Assembly: GCA_963971535.1 (NCBI GenBank)
Contig: OZ020591.1
Span: forward strand, 11,463,588-11,527,587
Length of the DNA: 64,000 nucleotides
Direction of reading: 5' to 3'
Origin: Notolepis coatsorum
Taxonomy: Eukaryota > Chordata > Actinopteri > Aulopiformes > Paralepididae
Part shown: positions 24,102-36,700 of the stretch, piece after piece
Layout of the letters: each line of letters begins with the position of its first letter
Position numbering within the stretch: position 1 is the stretch's first letter
Translations under genes and position numbers: made by a program
Notes under the pieces: model-generated
Seen by the model: the letters and a program-made list of their open reading frames with translations, nothing else
What the model was told of the DNA's origin: nothing
The model's database searches: none

Positions 24102-25105
24102 TTGTACCGGATCTCCTCACTGGTAAACAAGAACACCCTGAAGACTCTTGCAGGAGCACTCATTCAAGGGTACTACGACTATGCTTGCACCTCATGGTAC
24201 CAAAGCACCTCAAAGGCGCTAAAAACAAAATTACAAACATCTCAAAACAAACTGGTCAGACTACTGCTTGACCTTACTCCTAGAACCCACCTCACCCCTG
24301 CCCACTTTGACAACCTAGGATGGCTTAGAGTAGACGACAGAGTACAGCAACTTGCAATGGGCCTGGTCTACAAGATACACTATACGACCGGGGTGCCCAT
24401 GTACATGTCAAAATACTTCCCAAAGGTCAGTGAATACCACGACCACAACACCAGAGGGAGCTCCACAAATCATGTTAAACCCAGATTCGGCTCAAACAAG
24501 GGACTAAACACGTTTCGCAATTATGCCACATCAATGTGGAACGCCCTACCCAAAGCTGTAAAGGAATGTGAATCACTACCCACTTTCAAAAACACTCTCA
24601 AAGAGCACCTACGGGAGGCTGCAATTCGAAACTGGCCACCGTAAATGCCCAACCCCCCCCCCCCTCATAATAGACAGTCTCCTCCCCACCGCATGTATAT
24701 ATATTCCCTCCCCGCCGTATGTATATTTCTCTCCCACCCACCCACCCCCTCCTAATGTACAGTCCCCTCCCCATCATATGTATATACTCTGTCAGGATCT
24801 AGGGGTAACAGTACTGTATATTTGAATACCGTTTAGGTCACAAATGTATCAGTACTAAATACCTGTATGTCCCTATGCCATAAATGTCATGTATGTTGTG
24901 TATGTCATAAATGTCTATATGAATTGAAAATGGGGGACCCTGATGGAAACAAGACGAAAGTCTTTCTCTGGTCTGCATCCCCTTAACAATTGTGTGTATT
25001 GAGCCGTACTGTATTGTACCCATTCTGCAATCTGTTAATAAAGTTTTCATTCATTCATTCATTCATTCATTCATTCATTCATTCATTCATTCATTCATTC
25101 ATTCA
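24102..25105 (+). mobile_element. LINE family A copy, 5'-truncated, nested
   Basis: It carries an intact 180-codon stretch of the polymerase C-terminus (YRISSLVNKNTLKTLAGALI at the start; WNALPKAVKECESLPTFKN near the end), then the C-rich 3' UTR and a tail of at least 15 ATTC units (about 25,046-25,105). It lacks the FADD catalytic block. It sits inside an inverted copy of the same family. Confidence 0.85.
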
Positions 25106-25450
25106 TACACACAATTGTTAAGGGGATGTAGACCAGAGAAAGACGTTTGTCCCCCATTTTCAATTCATAGTGACATTTATGATGACATACACAACATACA
25201 TGACATCATGACATTTATGGCATAGGGACATACTTGACATACAGGTTTATAGTACTGTTACATTTGTGACATATACGATATGCAAATATACAGTACTGTC
25301 TGTTACCCATAGATCCTAACAGAGAATATATACATATTATGGGGAGGAGACTGTCTATTAGGAGGGGGTGGGGGGGGGGGGGGGGGGGGGTTTGGACGAT
25401 TACGGTGGCCAGTTTTGAATTGCAGTAGGTGCTCTTTAAGAGCGGTTTTG
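25106..25450 (-). mobile_element. LINE family A 3' end, right part of the split copy
   Basis: This is the reverse complement of the 3' UTR and the last coding bases, including the poly-G form of the C-rich UTR at 25,370-25,390. It continues the inverted copy that begins at 24,004. Confidence 0.75.
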
Positions 25451-25609
25451 AATGTGGTTCCCGTTCCTGAATGTGGGGGTTCCTATTGGTCTTCCAGGGG
25501 GTTCTATGTGGTCCCCAGCGAAATTGGGAATCGTTAAATGTCACAAAATATCGTCTTCACTAGAAATGAGTACAGTGAAAGGATGTATAAAAAGAACAGT
25601 AGGCGGGCG

Positions 25610-26095
25610 GCTACGTGGCGTAGTGGGCAAGGCGCTCGCCATGAAATGCTGGAGACGCTGGGCTCGTCAGTTCGAGCCCAGCGCTCCACATTGCTTTCAG
25701 TTTAGCTGGTCGTTCATACTAATACACATTGGCCGTATTAGGGGGTGGGAAACTGATGGGTGGGGATCGGGCGTTGTGGACAGCGACTCCTACAGGTCGG
25801 TTGGTGCGCCTGCGCAGTAGAATCAGGAAGTGTCGGGGGCAGCGTGAGCCTCCCACGCGTTACTCCTCGCCACTGAGAGATCGAGCTGCGCAGGTGAAAA
25901 GATGCGACTGCTGCTACCTCGAGTACCGGAGGGGACTTGTGCTATGTATGACTTAGTCCACATTGCAGCCGGCTTGTGGGAGGCAAGAAACAGCGTCCGT
26001 GACAGGGGAGAGTTGAATTGGATGATACGAAATTGGGATGGGAGAAAAATATAGAAAAAATGGGAGAAAAAGTGGATAAAAAAAAAAAAAAAAAA
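25610..26095 (+). mobile_element. tRNA-derived SINE-like composite
   Basis: The A-box-like GGCGTAGTGGGCAAGGCGCT and B-box-like GTCAGTTCGAGCCC (25,669-25,682) form a tRNA-type Pol III promoter. The long body ends with AATTGGGATGGGAGAAAAA and a poly-A run at about 26,078-26,094. The length of nearly 490 bp suggests a dimer or a partnered SINE. Confidence 0.6.
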
Positions 26096-26129
26096 CGCCT
26101 ACTTGCACTGCATGCAACCCCGTCCCATG

Positions 26130-29100
26130 AAGAATGCATCACTGTTTGTCAGCTTATGTCGCTGTCCTTGTTCTATTGCAGGGTGTCCTCATCCTTGACA
26201 CCATGGTCGTTGTTGGACGCACTGTCCCTGGCTGCGCTTTCGTATCCGGAGACGTGTCTGAAGCACTCGCCATTGCTCTGTTGACTAATCATGGACTTGC
26301 CCACCAACACGTAGCGTCTGTCATGGCCGCGCCAGCCCAGGCCCCGGCCCCTCACAACCCGAGACTCGATCGGCCCAAAGTTGATGTGGGCATGTCAATA
26401 GAGGAATGGAACGTCTTCATCCGTCGTTGGAACGTATTCTGCACCGGCTCAGGCATAGGGGCTGCCCAGCCCCCTGTCAAGTTGTTTCAGTGCGCTGGGC
26501 CTGTGCTCGGAGACAGCCTGTTGAAAGCCGCCCCCGACAGCGCTTCCGGACCCTTGCCAGACCTAATCCGTCATGCGTTCTCTAGCTGTCGTCCCAGTCG
26601 CTGCACGTGCCCTGCGCACCGAGCTACTTCAGTTACGCCAGGAACGGGACGAGACATTCTGCGCATTCGCTGCCAGAGTGCGGGGTAAAGCAGAGACATG
26701 CGCATATAATGCAGGGACATGGACTATACCGACCACATTATCCGTGATGTTCTGCTCAATGGCATTTATGACTCGGACATACGCCGCGAGACGCTAGGGA
26801 CACCTGACGTCCTGGTTAAGCCAGTTAATGACGTAATTGCACTCCTCGAAAACAAAGACGTAATGCTCTCCCGTCTGCCATGTCGTCATTCCGGGGGCCT
26901 GAAGACGACCCCACAGACGAGCCCCGCCCCGGGCCCTGCGGATGGGGCTAAACGAGCCTCGTGCCCGGAATGTAAAAGCGTCATTAATGTCTTCACGGAG
27001 GGGCCTCGCGGGTGGAATCCTAAGCCTCACCAGGTGTGCATCGACTGCTACAGGGCCCGCCGGTGACAGAGGTGTCAACAGCTGCCATTCGACGGTCAAC
27101 AGGCCGCCATGGGGTCGGAGCTGATCTCCCAGGTCTCATCGGTGCAGGCTGGAGCCCGCCCTGGCCAACGTCGCAGGAGCCATCGCCGACGCCGCATCCC
27201 TACGTCGCATGGCTGTGTCAACAGGCCTGCACCTATGAGACTCGAGCACCACATCTTCTCCAAGGGCGAATGTAGACGAGCCAGGCTGAGAGACCACCCC
27301 TGAGCATTAATCACCATCTCGGTGGACATGCCAATCAAACTGAGAGATGGCACCAGCAACAGGGGCTCGGCCAACGGGGCTCGGATATCTGCTGTCGCAG
27401 ACACTGGCACACAGTCGGAACTTTGGTCCCTGGAGGAGTTCCTGGCCTGCGGTTTCACGCGGGACGACCTGCGACCTGTCAGCCTCAGCCTGTCGGCCGC
27501 CAACCGCTCCCCTATAGCCATCGAGGGAGCGTCCTTTGCTAGGCTCTCGACGACCTGCAGCGGGGGCCGTGTTACATCCTGCCGTTCCATGGTATACGTG
27601 AGCAGCTCAGTCCGGGCCATGTACCTCTCCTACGAGTCGTTGCTCAACCTCGGCCTCTTGCCCGTGAACTTCCCGTCGGATGACGTTGCAGGGGGGCCCA
27701 GGGACAGGCGTAGCCCTGACACGGCTAACACACCAGACCAGCCCTTGTCCGTCAATGCTACGAGGTCGACCAACGGTGGCTGCATAGAGCCAGGTGACCC
27801 CCATGGCGCCCAGTGCTCATGTCCTCAGTGTACGGTCCCCCCGGCACGCCCCGCGGCACTGCCGTTCCCTTGTACACCAGAGAACAGGTGGCTAACTACG
27901 CCCAGTTGCGTGACACAATGGCTCCATTCAAGCCGTTCCTCAGCCCGCGCTGTGTGTTCCTATATGGTCCCCCGAACTGGAGGAGGCCTTCCAGACGTCC
28001 AAGCAAGCAATAATTGGGGCCATCCGTGAGGGCGTGGAGATCTACGACATGCAGAAGCGTACCTGCCTCCGTACTTCCTGTTCCAACAACATTGTCGCTG
28101 TGCTTCGGGTATACCGGACTGCTGTCCAGGAGGATGGAGGATCATCCCCTGCGGAGCAGCGCTATGCGGCCGTCGAAGGAGAGGCCCTGGCTGTGGCCTG
28201 GCGTCTGGAACAGACGTGGTACTTCACGCAAGGGTCCGACAACCTCGTCGTGGTCACCGACCATAAGCCATTGGTGAAGATCTTTGGCGACCGTACGCTG
28301 GATGAAATAACAAACTTGCGTCTGTTTAGACTCAAGCAGCGCACCCTCCCATGGCGCTTCGACATTGTGCATCTGCCTGGCAAGAGCAACTATGCCGCTG
28401 ATGCTACTTCAAGGCATCCTTCCCCCTCGGGCTCAGCAAACGGCCTCTCACTGGGGCTGCCGAGCGGGCCTGACGCCGTGGAGTCAGCACTCATGGCCTC
28501 CATCCGCGACGATGCACGGGAGCTCGGAGCCGTCTCTTGGCCCCTCCTCGCACAGGAGACAGTAGCTGACGAATGCCTCAGCCACCTCCTCCACCTCATC
28601 GAGCAGGAGGGTGGGATTGACATCAACGACCCTGCCCTGGCGAGTCTGTCATCGGTCTGTGAGTCCGTCTACGCACAGGATGGCGTCCTGCTCTATCGGG
28701 ACCGCGTTGTGGTTCCCCCATCCCTCCGTGACAGAGTCCTTCGGCACCTCCATGCCGCGCACCAAGGGACTTCAGCAATGGGGCAGCATGCCCGAGCCAT
28801 AGTCTACTGGCCCGGGATGTCCGGGGACATCCAAGCCACCAGGGACGGGTGTGCAGACTGCAACCGCAATGCTCCGTCACAGGCGGCTACACCCCCCCTG
28901 CCGCCCTCACCCCCGTCCACACCATTCAAGGCGGTGTTTGCTGACTTCTTCGATTATGGGGGCCGCCACTACCTAGTTGTCGGGGACCGGCTCTCGGGCT
29001 GGGTAGAGGTCCTGAGCTCTACGGCGGGTACTGCCCTGGCGGGCTCAGCTAGCCTGGTCCAACACCTCCGCTCATTCTTCGCCACCTTTGGAGGAGCTCT

Positions 29101-29200
29101 CGAGCGACAGTGGTCCGGAGTTCAGAGCGAGCCACACTGAGGACTTCCTCCGCTTATGGCACGTCAAACACTGTGTGTCCTCCGTTAGCTTTCCGCAGCA
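26130..29200 (+). mobile_element. Ty3/Gypsy-type LTR retrotransposon fossil, broken
   Basis: Recognisable parts, in order, are a Gag-like segment (about 26,310-26,680), a protease-like segment (about 27,330-27,660), RNase H (about 28,100-28,420, with VVTDHKPLVKIFGDR and HLPGKSNYAADATSR) and integrase (about 28,700-29,100, with an HHCC-type zinc region and the start of the core). No long terminal repeats were found around it. It is clearly broken, with several breaks and missing parts. The degree of decay suggests an old insertion. Chromovirus or other sub-family placement is not possible by eye. Confidence 0.8.
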
Positions 29201-30140
29201 TATGCCTCATATATCTGTATACATGCACACAGTACATATACACATTACACCCCTAACTGACAAAATGTTAAATCGTAAATATTAATTTAGGAGCCAATCC
29301 AAACACCTCTAGTAAATATATATATAGAGAGCTATCCCATGTACATCATCCAGAAATAGAAATTCCATTGAAAATCCATTTTCCCAAAATGAAAGCCTCT
29401 TCATGTGTCGGAAAAATGAAAAACATTGAAATGCATAGGTTTATAAAAAATAGGCAGAGCTAAAGGCATGGGCCAATTTATCATGCATGATGGGGGGAAA
29501 ACGTGTCCAAATCAACTAGGCTCATCCTTTATTCCAGCCCCGGCCTCGCCTGTCTCATGACACCAGACTCTCTCTCTCCTGGAGACAAGCGTGTTGAGAG
29601 AGACGGACAAAGAGGGATCTTGTTTGGGAGTTAGGAGGCCTGGCAGGCATATAGTTGACGGAGAGACTGACTGCATGGGAAGGAGGAGAAGGTCAGAGGT
29701 CAAATCAGGCTCGTTAACCCCCGACAGAACACTAGTCCAAGTCCACCTGAGGGGGGAACCTCATCTTTATTTAGGTCTATATCTCCCCTTCACCCCCCCC
29801 CCCCCTTAACGCTTTCTAATAATAAATATCCTCAAACTAAATCCTCAATTTGAATAAAGTGATTCATCTGATTAAATGAGTCTTTTTCTTTTTATTAAAT
29901 CAACTTTCCAGACCCAGCCCAGGGAGAAGCCCCAGCCCAACTAAATCAATTAAATCAACTTTCTTTAATGAATATAACTCATCAGTTTCTTTCTTTTAAT
30001 ACTATAATATTAGTGTAGCCTAATCTTTATCTGCAACTGTGAAGAAAAACCCCATTGGTTTAAACAGAATGAATAGAAAAAGAAAAAAAAACGTTTTTTT
30101 TATTAAAAATAAAAAATTATAACGAACAAAGGTTCGAACG
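29201..30140. other. no recognisable feature
   Basis: AT-rich sequence without a supported gene or named repeat. A poly-C run lies near 29,793. Confidence 0.5.
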
Positions 30141-30144
30141 TTTG

Positions 30145-30391
<247 letters not shown>

Positions 30392-30715
30392 TAATTGTGT
30401 TTGTGCCAAACCTCCAAACTATGCACTCGCCTCTATCGTCTCTCTTCAATTTACCACTCCAACCACAACAAGTCACAAGTCTCCAGTAGAGGTAAAAATC
30501 AAGTTAGTGCGATAACTGACAGACAGAGAGACCAAGCAAGCTTCCGCATGAGACTGGAGCAGGAGACAGCCTTGTGACCGGGCTGTTTAGAGGCAGACCT
30601 ACATGTAACCTGGACTGAGAACACAGCAGAGTATCAGCAGTGAAATGATCATGAACTGTACTTTGCTGGTTTCAGCTCTATATGTTTAGAGTTGGTTTCA
30701 GCTCAATTTTTTTTT
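30392..30715. other. no recognisable feature
   Basis: No gene or named repeat was supported between the dinucleotide tract and the L2 tail. Confidence 0.5.
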
Positions 30716-30915
30716 TATAAATCTAACCCTAACTAACCTTACTGTCATGCACTTGTCCTAATAAACTAACCTACACTGTAGCACTCAACACTTTGATGAA
30801 CATTGTTACTCAGCTGATAGAGTTGTGCCCTTCCTGATGGCTTGTCGTACAGAACTTGTAAGTCGCTTTGGATAAAAGCGTCAGCTAAATGACTAAATGT
30901 AAATGTAAATGTAAA
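30716..30915 (+). mobile_element. L2 LINE 3' end
   Basis: It is nearly identical to the last 200 bp of the large L2 copy (11,200-11,396), down to the AAATGTAAATG tail. The near identity suggests a recent, strongly 5'-truncated insertion. The minisatellite starts directly at its tail. Confidence 0.9.
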
Positions 30916-32430
30916 TATGTACCGCTACACTTTGCTAGCTTCATATCACAGCTGTATACTGTATGTACCGCTACACTTTGCTAGCTTCATATCACAGCTG
31001 TATATGTACCACTACACTTTGTTAGCTTCATATCACAGCTGTATATGTACCGCTACACTTTGCTAGCTTCATATCACAGCTGTATATGTACCGCTACACT
31101 TTGCTAGCTTCATATCACAGCTGTATATGTACCACTACACTTTGCTAGCTTCATATCACAGCTGTATATGTACCGCTACACTTTGATAGCTTCATATCAC
31201 AGCTGTATATGTACCGCTACACTTTGTTAGCTTCATATCACAGCTGTATATGTACCGCTACACTTTGCTAGCTTCATATCACAGCTGAATATGTACCGCT
31301 ACACTTTGTTAGCTTCATATCACAGCTGAATATGTACCGCTACACTTTGTTAGCTTCATATCACAGCTGTATATGTACCACTACACTTTGCTCGCTTCAT
31401 ATCACAGCTGTATATGTACCACTACACTTTGTTAGCTTCATATCACAGCTGTATATGTACCACTACACTTTGCTCGCTTCATATCACAGCTGTATATGTA
31501 CCACTACACTTTGTTAGCTTCATATCACAGCTGTATATGTACCACTACACTTTGTTAGCTTCATATCACAGCTGTATATGTACCGCTACACTTTGTTAGC
31601 TTCATATCACAGCTGTATATGTACCACTACACTTTGCTCGCTTCATATCACAGCTGTATATGTACCACTACACTTTGTTAGCTTCATATCACAGCTGTAT
31701 ATGTACCACTACACTTTGCTCGCTTCATATCACAGCTGTATATGTACCACTACACTTTGTTAGCTTCATATCACAGCTGTATATGTACCACTACACTTTG
31801 TTAGCTTCATATCACAGCTGTATATGTACCACTACACTTTGTTAGCTTCATATCACAGCTGTATATGTACCGCTACACTTTGCTAGCTTCATATCACAGC
31901 TGAATATGTACCACTACACTTTGCTAGCTTCATATCACAGCTGAATATGTACCACTACACTTTGCTCGCTTCATATCACAGCTGTATATGTACCGCTACA
32001 CTTTGTTAGCTTCATATCACAGCTGTATATGTACCGCTACACTTTGCTAGCTTCATATCACAGCTGAATATGTACCACTACACTTTGCTAGCTTCATATC
32101 ACAGCTGAATATGTACCACTACACTTTGCTAGCTTCATATCACAGCTGTATACTGTATGTACCGCTACACTTTGTTAGCTTCATATCACAGCTGTAGGCC
32201 TATATGTACCACTATACTTTGTTAGCTTCATATCACAGCTGTATATGTACCGCTACACTTTGCTCGCTTCATATCACAGCTGTATATGTACCACTACACT
32301 TTGTTAGCTTCATATCACAGCTGTATAGTATTATACCACTACTCTTTGCTCGCTTCATATCACAGCTATAAACTGTATGTATGTACCACTACACTTAGCT
32401 TGCTTCATATCACAGCTGTTATGTCTTATG
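30916..32430. repeat. 41-bp minisatellite, about 36 units
   Basis: The unit is TATGTACCACTACACTTTGT followed by TAGCTTCATATCACAGCTGT and A. Variant positions (ACCGC or ACCAC, TTGCTAG, TTGTTAG or TTGCTCG, GTATA or GAATA) are shared in runs of neighbouring units, which points to local block duplication. The last units are irregular. Because 41 is not a multiple of three, open frames that cross it are artefacts. Confidence 0.95.
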
Positions 32431-32580
32431 ATGAATTGAAAATGGGGGACCCTGATGTAAACAAGACGAAAGTCTCTCTCTGGTCTGCATCCCCTTAACA
32501 ATTGTATGTATTGAGCTGTACTGTACTGTACCCATTCTGCAATCTGTTAAATAAAGTTTTCAATCAATCAATCAATCAAG
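32431..32580 (+). mobile_element. LINE family A 3' end inside the 41-bp minisatellite
   Basis: Only the 3' UTR block and an ATCA-type tail are present. A minisatellite-like unit (CTTGCTTCATATCACAG) is found on both sides, so the LINE landed in the array. The same insertion is in unit 2 at 52,260-52,408. Confidence 0.85.
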
Positions 32581-33024
32581 CTGTATGTACCACTACACTT
32601 AGCTTGCTTCATATCACAGAACATATGAACATAGACTGAAACTAACTTTTGATCTCCTGGGCGACAACATATTTATTTTCCAATATAGGGTTCCATGGTG
32701 GTCCAGTGGGCCTCTCTATTGTATTTATTGTAGGTGACATATTTACCTACCTTGTTTAACAACCAGGAAAGTTGGAAAGAGAAAGTTGTATGTATTGTAG
32801 TTGAAATATTGTAATCCAAATCCATGCACACAAAAAAAATGTAATTCAGCTAATTCAGCATATTAGTTACAAGATTGTGGTGGTAATGCATTCTTATGTT
32901 GATACATGAAGAGGCTTTAGTTTTGAGAAAATGGAGTTTGTTTATAGTGGCGACTGGTGGCCCCAGTGGTGAGAAACTCATTATTGCAGTTTTAGCCCTT
33001 TCACTACCACACTACCAAATGGTT
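32581..33024. other. non-coding stretch, present in both units
   Basis: No gene was recognised. It ends in ACTACCAAATGGTTAAC, the target site of the large insertion. The counterpart in unit 2 is 52,409-52,850. Confidence 0.6.
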
Positions 33025-33315
33025 AACGTTAGGTTATGACTATAACCAAGTTCTGTTAGTATAGCGACGCTCGGCATCGCTCTCTGCACTATCTCGCATA
33101 CGTGCACGCGCACTGAATAAAGACCACAATGTACCTTTAATCCCAATATTTGTCTGACCACACCCCTATCAGCTTACCCATATAAGCAGGGGTGGGGCCA
33201 CCCACTCTCCTCCTTCCCAAGCTTTCGCCACAAGGCGAGGTCAAAGGCTGCAGCGGCGTCGGATGCCGAGCGTCGCTATACTAACAGAACTTGGTTATAG
33301 TCATAACCTAACGTT
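33025..33315. repeat. hairpin module at the left end of the large element (54-bp perfect arms)
   Basis: The arm at 33,025-33,078 begins AACGTTAGGTTATGACTATA. It is the exact reverse complement of 33,262-33,315. The 183-bp spacer includes CCCATATAAGCAGG and the segment shared with the right end of the large element. The module could be a small foldback element at the tip or a duplicated, inverted terminus. Confidence 0.9.
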
Positions 33316-33841
33316 CTGTATCGTATCGCTCTCGCTCGGCATCGCTCTCTGCACAAGGGAGGCCGAGCGAGAGCCAACGGCCGACAAATACACCCCGCTG
33401 ACAGCCCCCCACAAACCATCAGAACAGGGAGGGCCGAGCCCCCCCGACCCACCCTAATGGCGGGCACCCCCCCTATTAGGGGCTTCACGGGAGGGCGACG
33501 GACCCGACCGTGCGAAGAGGCACTCAAGCAACTCAACGCACAGGGTGAGCAGACCGTGGCTTGACCCCACGACTACACACACGCACAACCCGCATGCCAC
33601 CCGGGAACGAACGGAGGAACAACCTCGTTACTGCCCCCAGAATCACGGGGTCAAGGGCAAACCCAACCCCGTGGCAAGGCCGTAGCAGCGGAGCACGAAG
33701 GAAGACCCAGACCCACCAAAAGGACTGGACTCCCTAGAATGGGGGCCCGGAGAAGTCCATGATGCCAGCATCAAGACCCCACCAGGTGGGCACGTAGTGC
33801 CCCGCCCCCCACATCGCCAGCGTATTCGGACAAAGGCCCCT

Positions 33842-33960
33842 CAGTTACTGCACCTGGTATTCCCAGGCGGAATCCCATCCAAGTACTAACCAGGCCAGAA
33901 CCTGCTTAGCTTCCGAGATCGGACGAGATCGGGCGTGTTCAGGTTGGTATGGCCGTAAGC
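33842..33960 (-). pseudogene. 5S rRNA-like sequence, full length (119 nt)
   Basis: The minus strand starts GCTTACGGCCATACCAACCT and keeps the 5S internal control region: AGCTAAGCAGG, the GGATGGGA intermediate element and GGGAATACCAGGTGC. The length equals a normal 5S RNA. Several bases differ from the vertebrate consensus, and no T-run terminator follows on the minus strand (CTGAGGGGCC). It is therefore more likely a 5S-derived sequence or pseudogene than a working gene. It lies inside the large inverted-repeat element. Confidence 0.85.
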
Positions 33961-34620
33961 CGAGCGGGCCCCGTCCCCCCAATAGTACACCGCCTGGCAC
34001 ACTGACCCTGCAGAACAGGCAGTCAGCATGGCCGTAAGCACACAAAAAAGGTTAACTAACGGAAGCAGGCAGCGCACCGGGGAAAAACCAGGCAACAGGC
34101 TGTTAACCCTAGCCTGGAGACTGCGGACGAGACAGGCGCCAGAGGGGACAGCTGAACACAGCCGCCCCGGCGGAAGGAGCGTAAGCTGGCGGTGTTGCAT
34201 GACCAAGCCTCCATTTAAAAACCCCCACCCAGAGGGGTCGAGGCAGAGAAGGCTGACACGATTGGCAGACGTCATGAACGTGCAGGGGCACCCTCAAACG
34301 GTGAACCCGGGAGTTGACACTGCTCCAACACACCAGGGAATCAACCACCTCGGTGTTACCCAATGCGGTGGTTGTTCCTATAACCCCTCAAGAAAAAACT
34401 CCAAAACACACCTGCGGGTATACACCGGCTATACCGCAGTACAAGTGTTTCAGTTTCCAAAAAGGGTTAACCCAGGCCTACGGGTCGCAAACATCACTTC
34501 GGACCGGGCCTGGCGGTACGGGAAGCACAGGGTCACCAGAGGAGGTCAAAAAACCACCCCCACAGGCCCCTCTTCGCCATGCGTGAGAGAGGAGCGAAAA
34601 ATAATGGAGAACCAGCCCCT

Positions 34621-34739
34621 AAGCACACCGTACCTGGTATTCCCCGGCGGTCTCCCAACCAAGTACTAACCAGGACCAACCTGTGTAGCGGCCGAGATCC
34701 GACGAGATCGAGCGCATACAGAATGGCATGGCTGTAAGC
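34621..34739 (-). pseudogene. second 5S rRNA-like sequence, diverged
   Basis: It has the same orientation as the first, 779 bp away. The 3' part (TGGTTAGTACTTGG and GGGAATACCAGGT) is well kept. The A-box region is changed (GCTACACAGG in place of GCTAAGCAGG), and the 5' third has many substitutions. It has no terminator T-run. Confidence 0.8.
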
Positions 34740-36235
34740 CATGACGACAGTGCTGAGTAAAAACATACCCAACCAGGGTCTCCATAGCGCTTAACCCTGT
34801 GACACCCAGACCGACCTGGCATTTTTCCCCCTGAAAAAAGCCCAAGTCCCTCAGGGTACCAGAACAGCAGATCTGCATCCCCGGCGGACAACGGGTTCAA
34901 CTGATCTGGACCAGCGTGACCAGAACCAGTCCCGTGCCCTAACCACGCCGACATGCCTACTCCAGGAGAAGGGCAGATATGCGTGTTGATCTTAACATGA
35001 AAAGAAGGCGCCACCCAGACGTTCGGACGAACCGCGCCTGGTGGCCCACCCCAAGGGCGTGAGACCCCACCACATATGTTCAGATCCATCCCGTCATCAT
35101 CCCCCAGACATGAACGAGAATCCGTCGACAACCCACCCAGGTCATGGGATGTGGTCGTCGGAAGAGGAAAAACCCCCATCTCAGTTGCTTTATAAAAACG
35201 CCGTTTCAACCACAAGCAACCAAGGCGTGCCAGTCAATCGCCTGTTTACAGCGAGCTAGCACTATACGTGCGTCGGGACACACCCCCATCAATGAACAGG
35301 CTAATTAGACCTGTCATTGAATCCCCAAGGCGCCCAGGGGAACGACAAGAGGGGTGTGACACTCCCTAACTCCAACACTTCTGGAATAGAAAGAAGGAAG
35401 CATCAACAGTATGTATCCCAGTCTACACAGCCGGGGTAAAAATTTTTCACATTTTTACATCCCATAGGAAAGAGACGGGGATCCCCAGAGAGACTTCCCA
35501 CGCGAGCTGTACAGATTGAAAAGAATATATTGCACCTTGAGCCATGTAAAAAACTGGTTTTAGGGCCCCCGGGGAAGAGGCACTGAACCCATACACACTC
35601 AATAAACGAATTGAATCGAATATACATACAATAGAAAAGGACCCTTCTAGAGGGTCCACTCACTTTGACAATCTGAGGAGGAAGGCTCTGTACTCTGATG
35701 GAGGCTTCCTCACATGGAAGAAGGAGTCCGAACTCACAGAAGGCCTGAATAGGCGCTTGGTGAGGAGGAGCCCTGACCACCCCCCCTGAAAACAGATCCA
35801 TCACATGGACCTGAACAGCACACGGAAGTCCTACCAACAGAGACGCGCACGGTGACGTACTCTATGGCGGGGGAATTCCTGCGGTGCACACGCCCAATAT
35901 ACCAGGCCGTGGGACCAGGAACTCCCTCCCCCCCCCCCCCCCCCCCCCCGTAACGTGCCGAACCGCCACGTGACGGGAACCTTGAAGGACAGGGGGTGTA
36001 CCCCTGACCGACAGAACAATGGGGAGAGGAAAGGTTACCAGTTCACCCCTTTACGACCCCACACCCATGATACGATGTAACGACAAAAAGAGAATATGAC
36101 ACAGTCATAGTCAGCTCTATGAAGCGTTTCACAGCTCCACACAGCGCATGAGCTAACCTGCTATCTGATTTTTACTAAGGAAAAACACAGAATAGAGAGG
36201 GCTCTAAGAACCCCGGTCCAACATACACATGTGCT
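34740..36235. other. no recognisable gene (interior of the large element)
   Basis: GC-rich non-coding sequence with poly-C runs near 35,926-35,949. No transposase, capsid or other domain was recognised on either strand. Confidence 0.5.
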
Positions 36236-36239
36236 TCTG

Positions 36240-36700
36240 TGGCCAGTACAACCCAGTTGTAGGTCACATGACACACACAACCCATCATCATTATACAGTG
36301 TGCCCCCCGCCCCCCCCCCCCCCCCCAACCACCTCCAATGTAAATTACCCAGTATGGTTGTCAATATCCCAATGTACCCAACCCCCCCCACCCAACCTCC
36401 AATGTACAGTTTCTACGTCAAATGTATATACTCCCTTTTCTTGACTCCTTCTGTATCACAAACAGTACTGTATTTGCAAATCTGGTATGTCATAAATGTA
36501 TAGATGTAGCAGTACTGACTATCTGTATGTCATGTATGTCATATATGTCTATATGAATTGAAAATGGGGGACCCTGATGGAAACAAGACAAACGTCTTTC
36601 TCAGGTCTGCATCCCCTTAACAATTGTATGTATTGAGCCGTACTGTATTGTACCCATTCTGCAATCTGTTAAATAAAGTTTTCATTCATTCATTCATTCA
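36240..36700 (+). mobile_element. LINE family A 3' end
   Basis: A diverged C-rich UTR precedes the conserved GAATTGAAAATGGGGGACCC block (36,555 on), the AATAAAG signal and an ATTC tail. The coding part is missing. Confidence 0.75.

Noticed and set aside
30721-30740. Telomere-like AACCCTAACTAACC
   Set aside because: It is part of the L2 3' end (also at 11,205-11,220) and is not repeated.
30916-32430. Second regular repeat array, and open frames with repeated MYHYTLLASYHS peptides
   Set aside because: It is a 41-bp minisatellite; the frames only cycle through the repeat phases and have no protein resemblance.
34028-34669. 213-codon open frame in the large inverted-repeat element, a transposase candidate
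   Set aside because: No conserved motif or acidic catalytic pattern; it overlaps the 5S-like region, and its composition looks like random open frame in GC-rich DNA.
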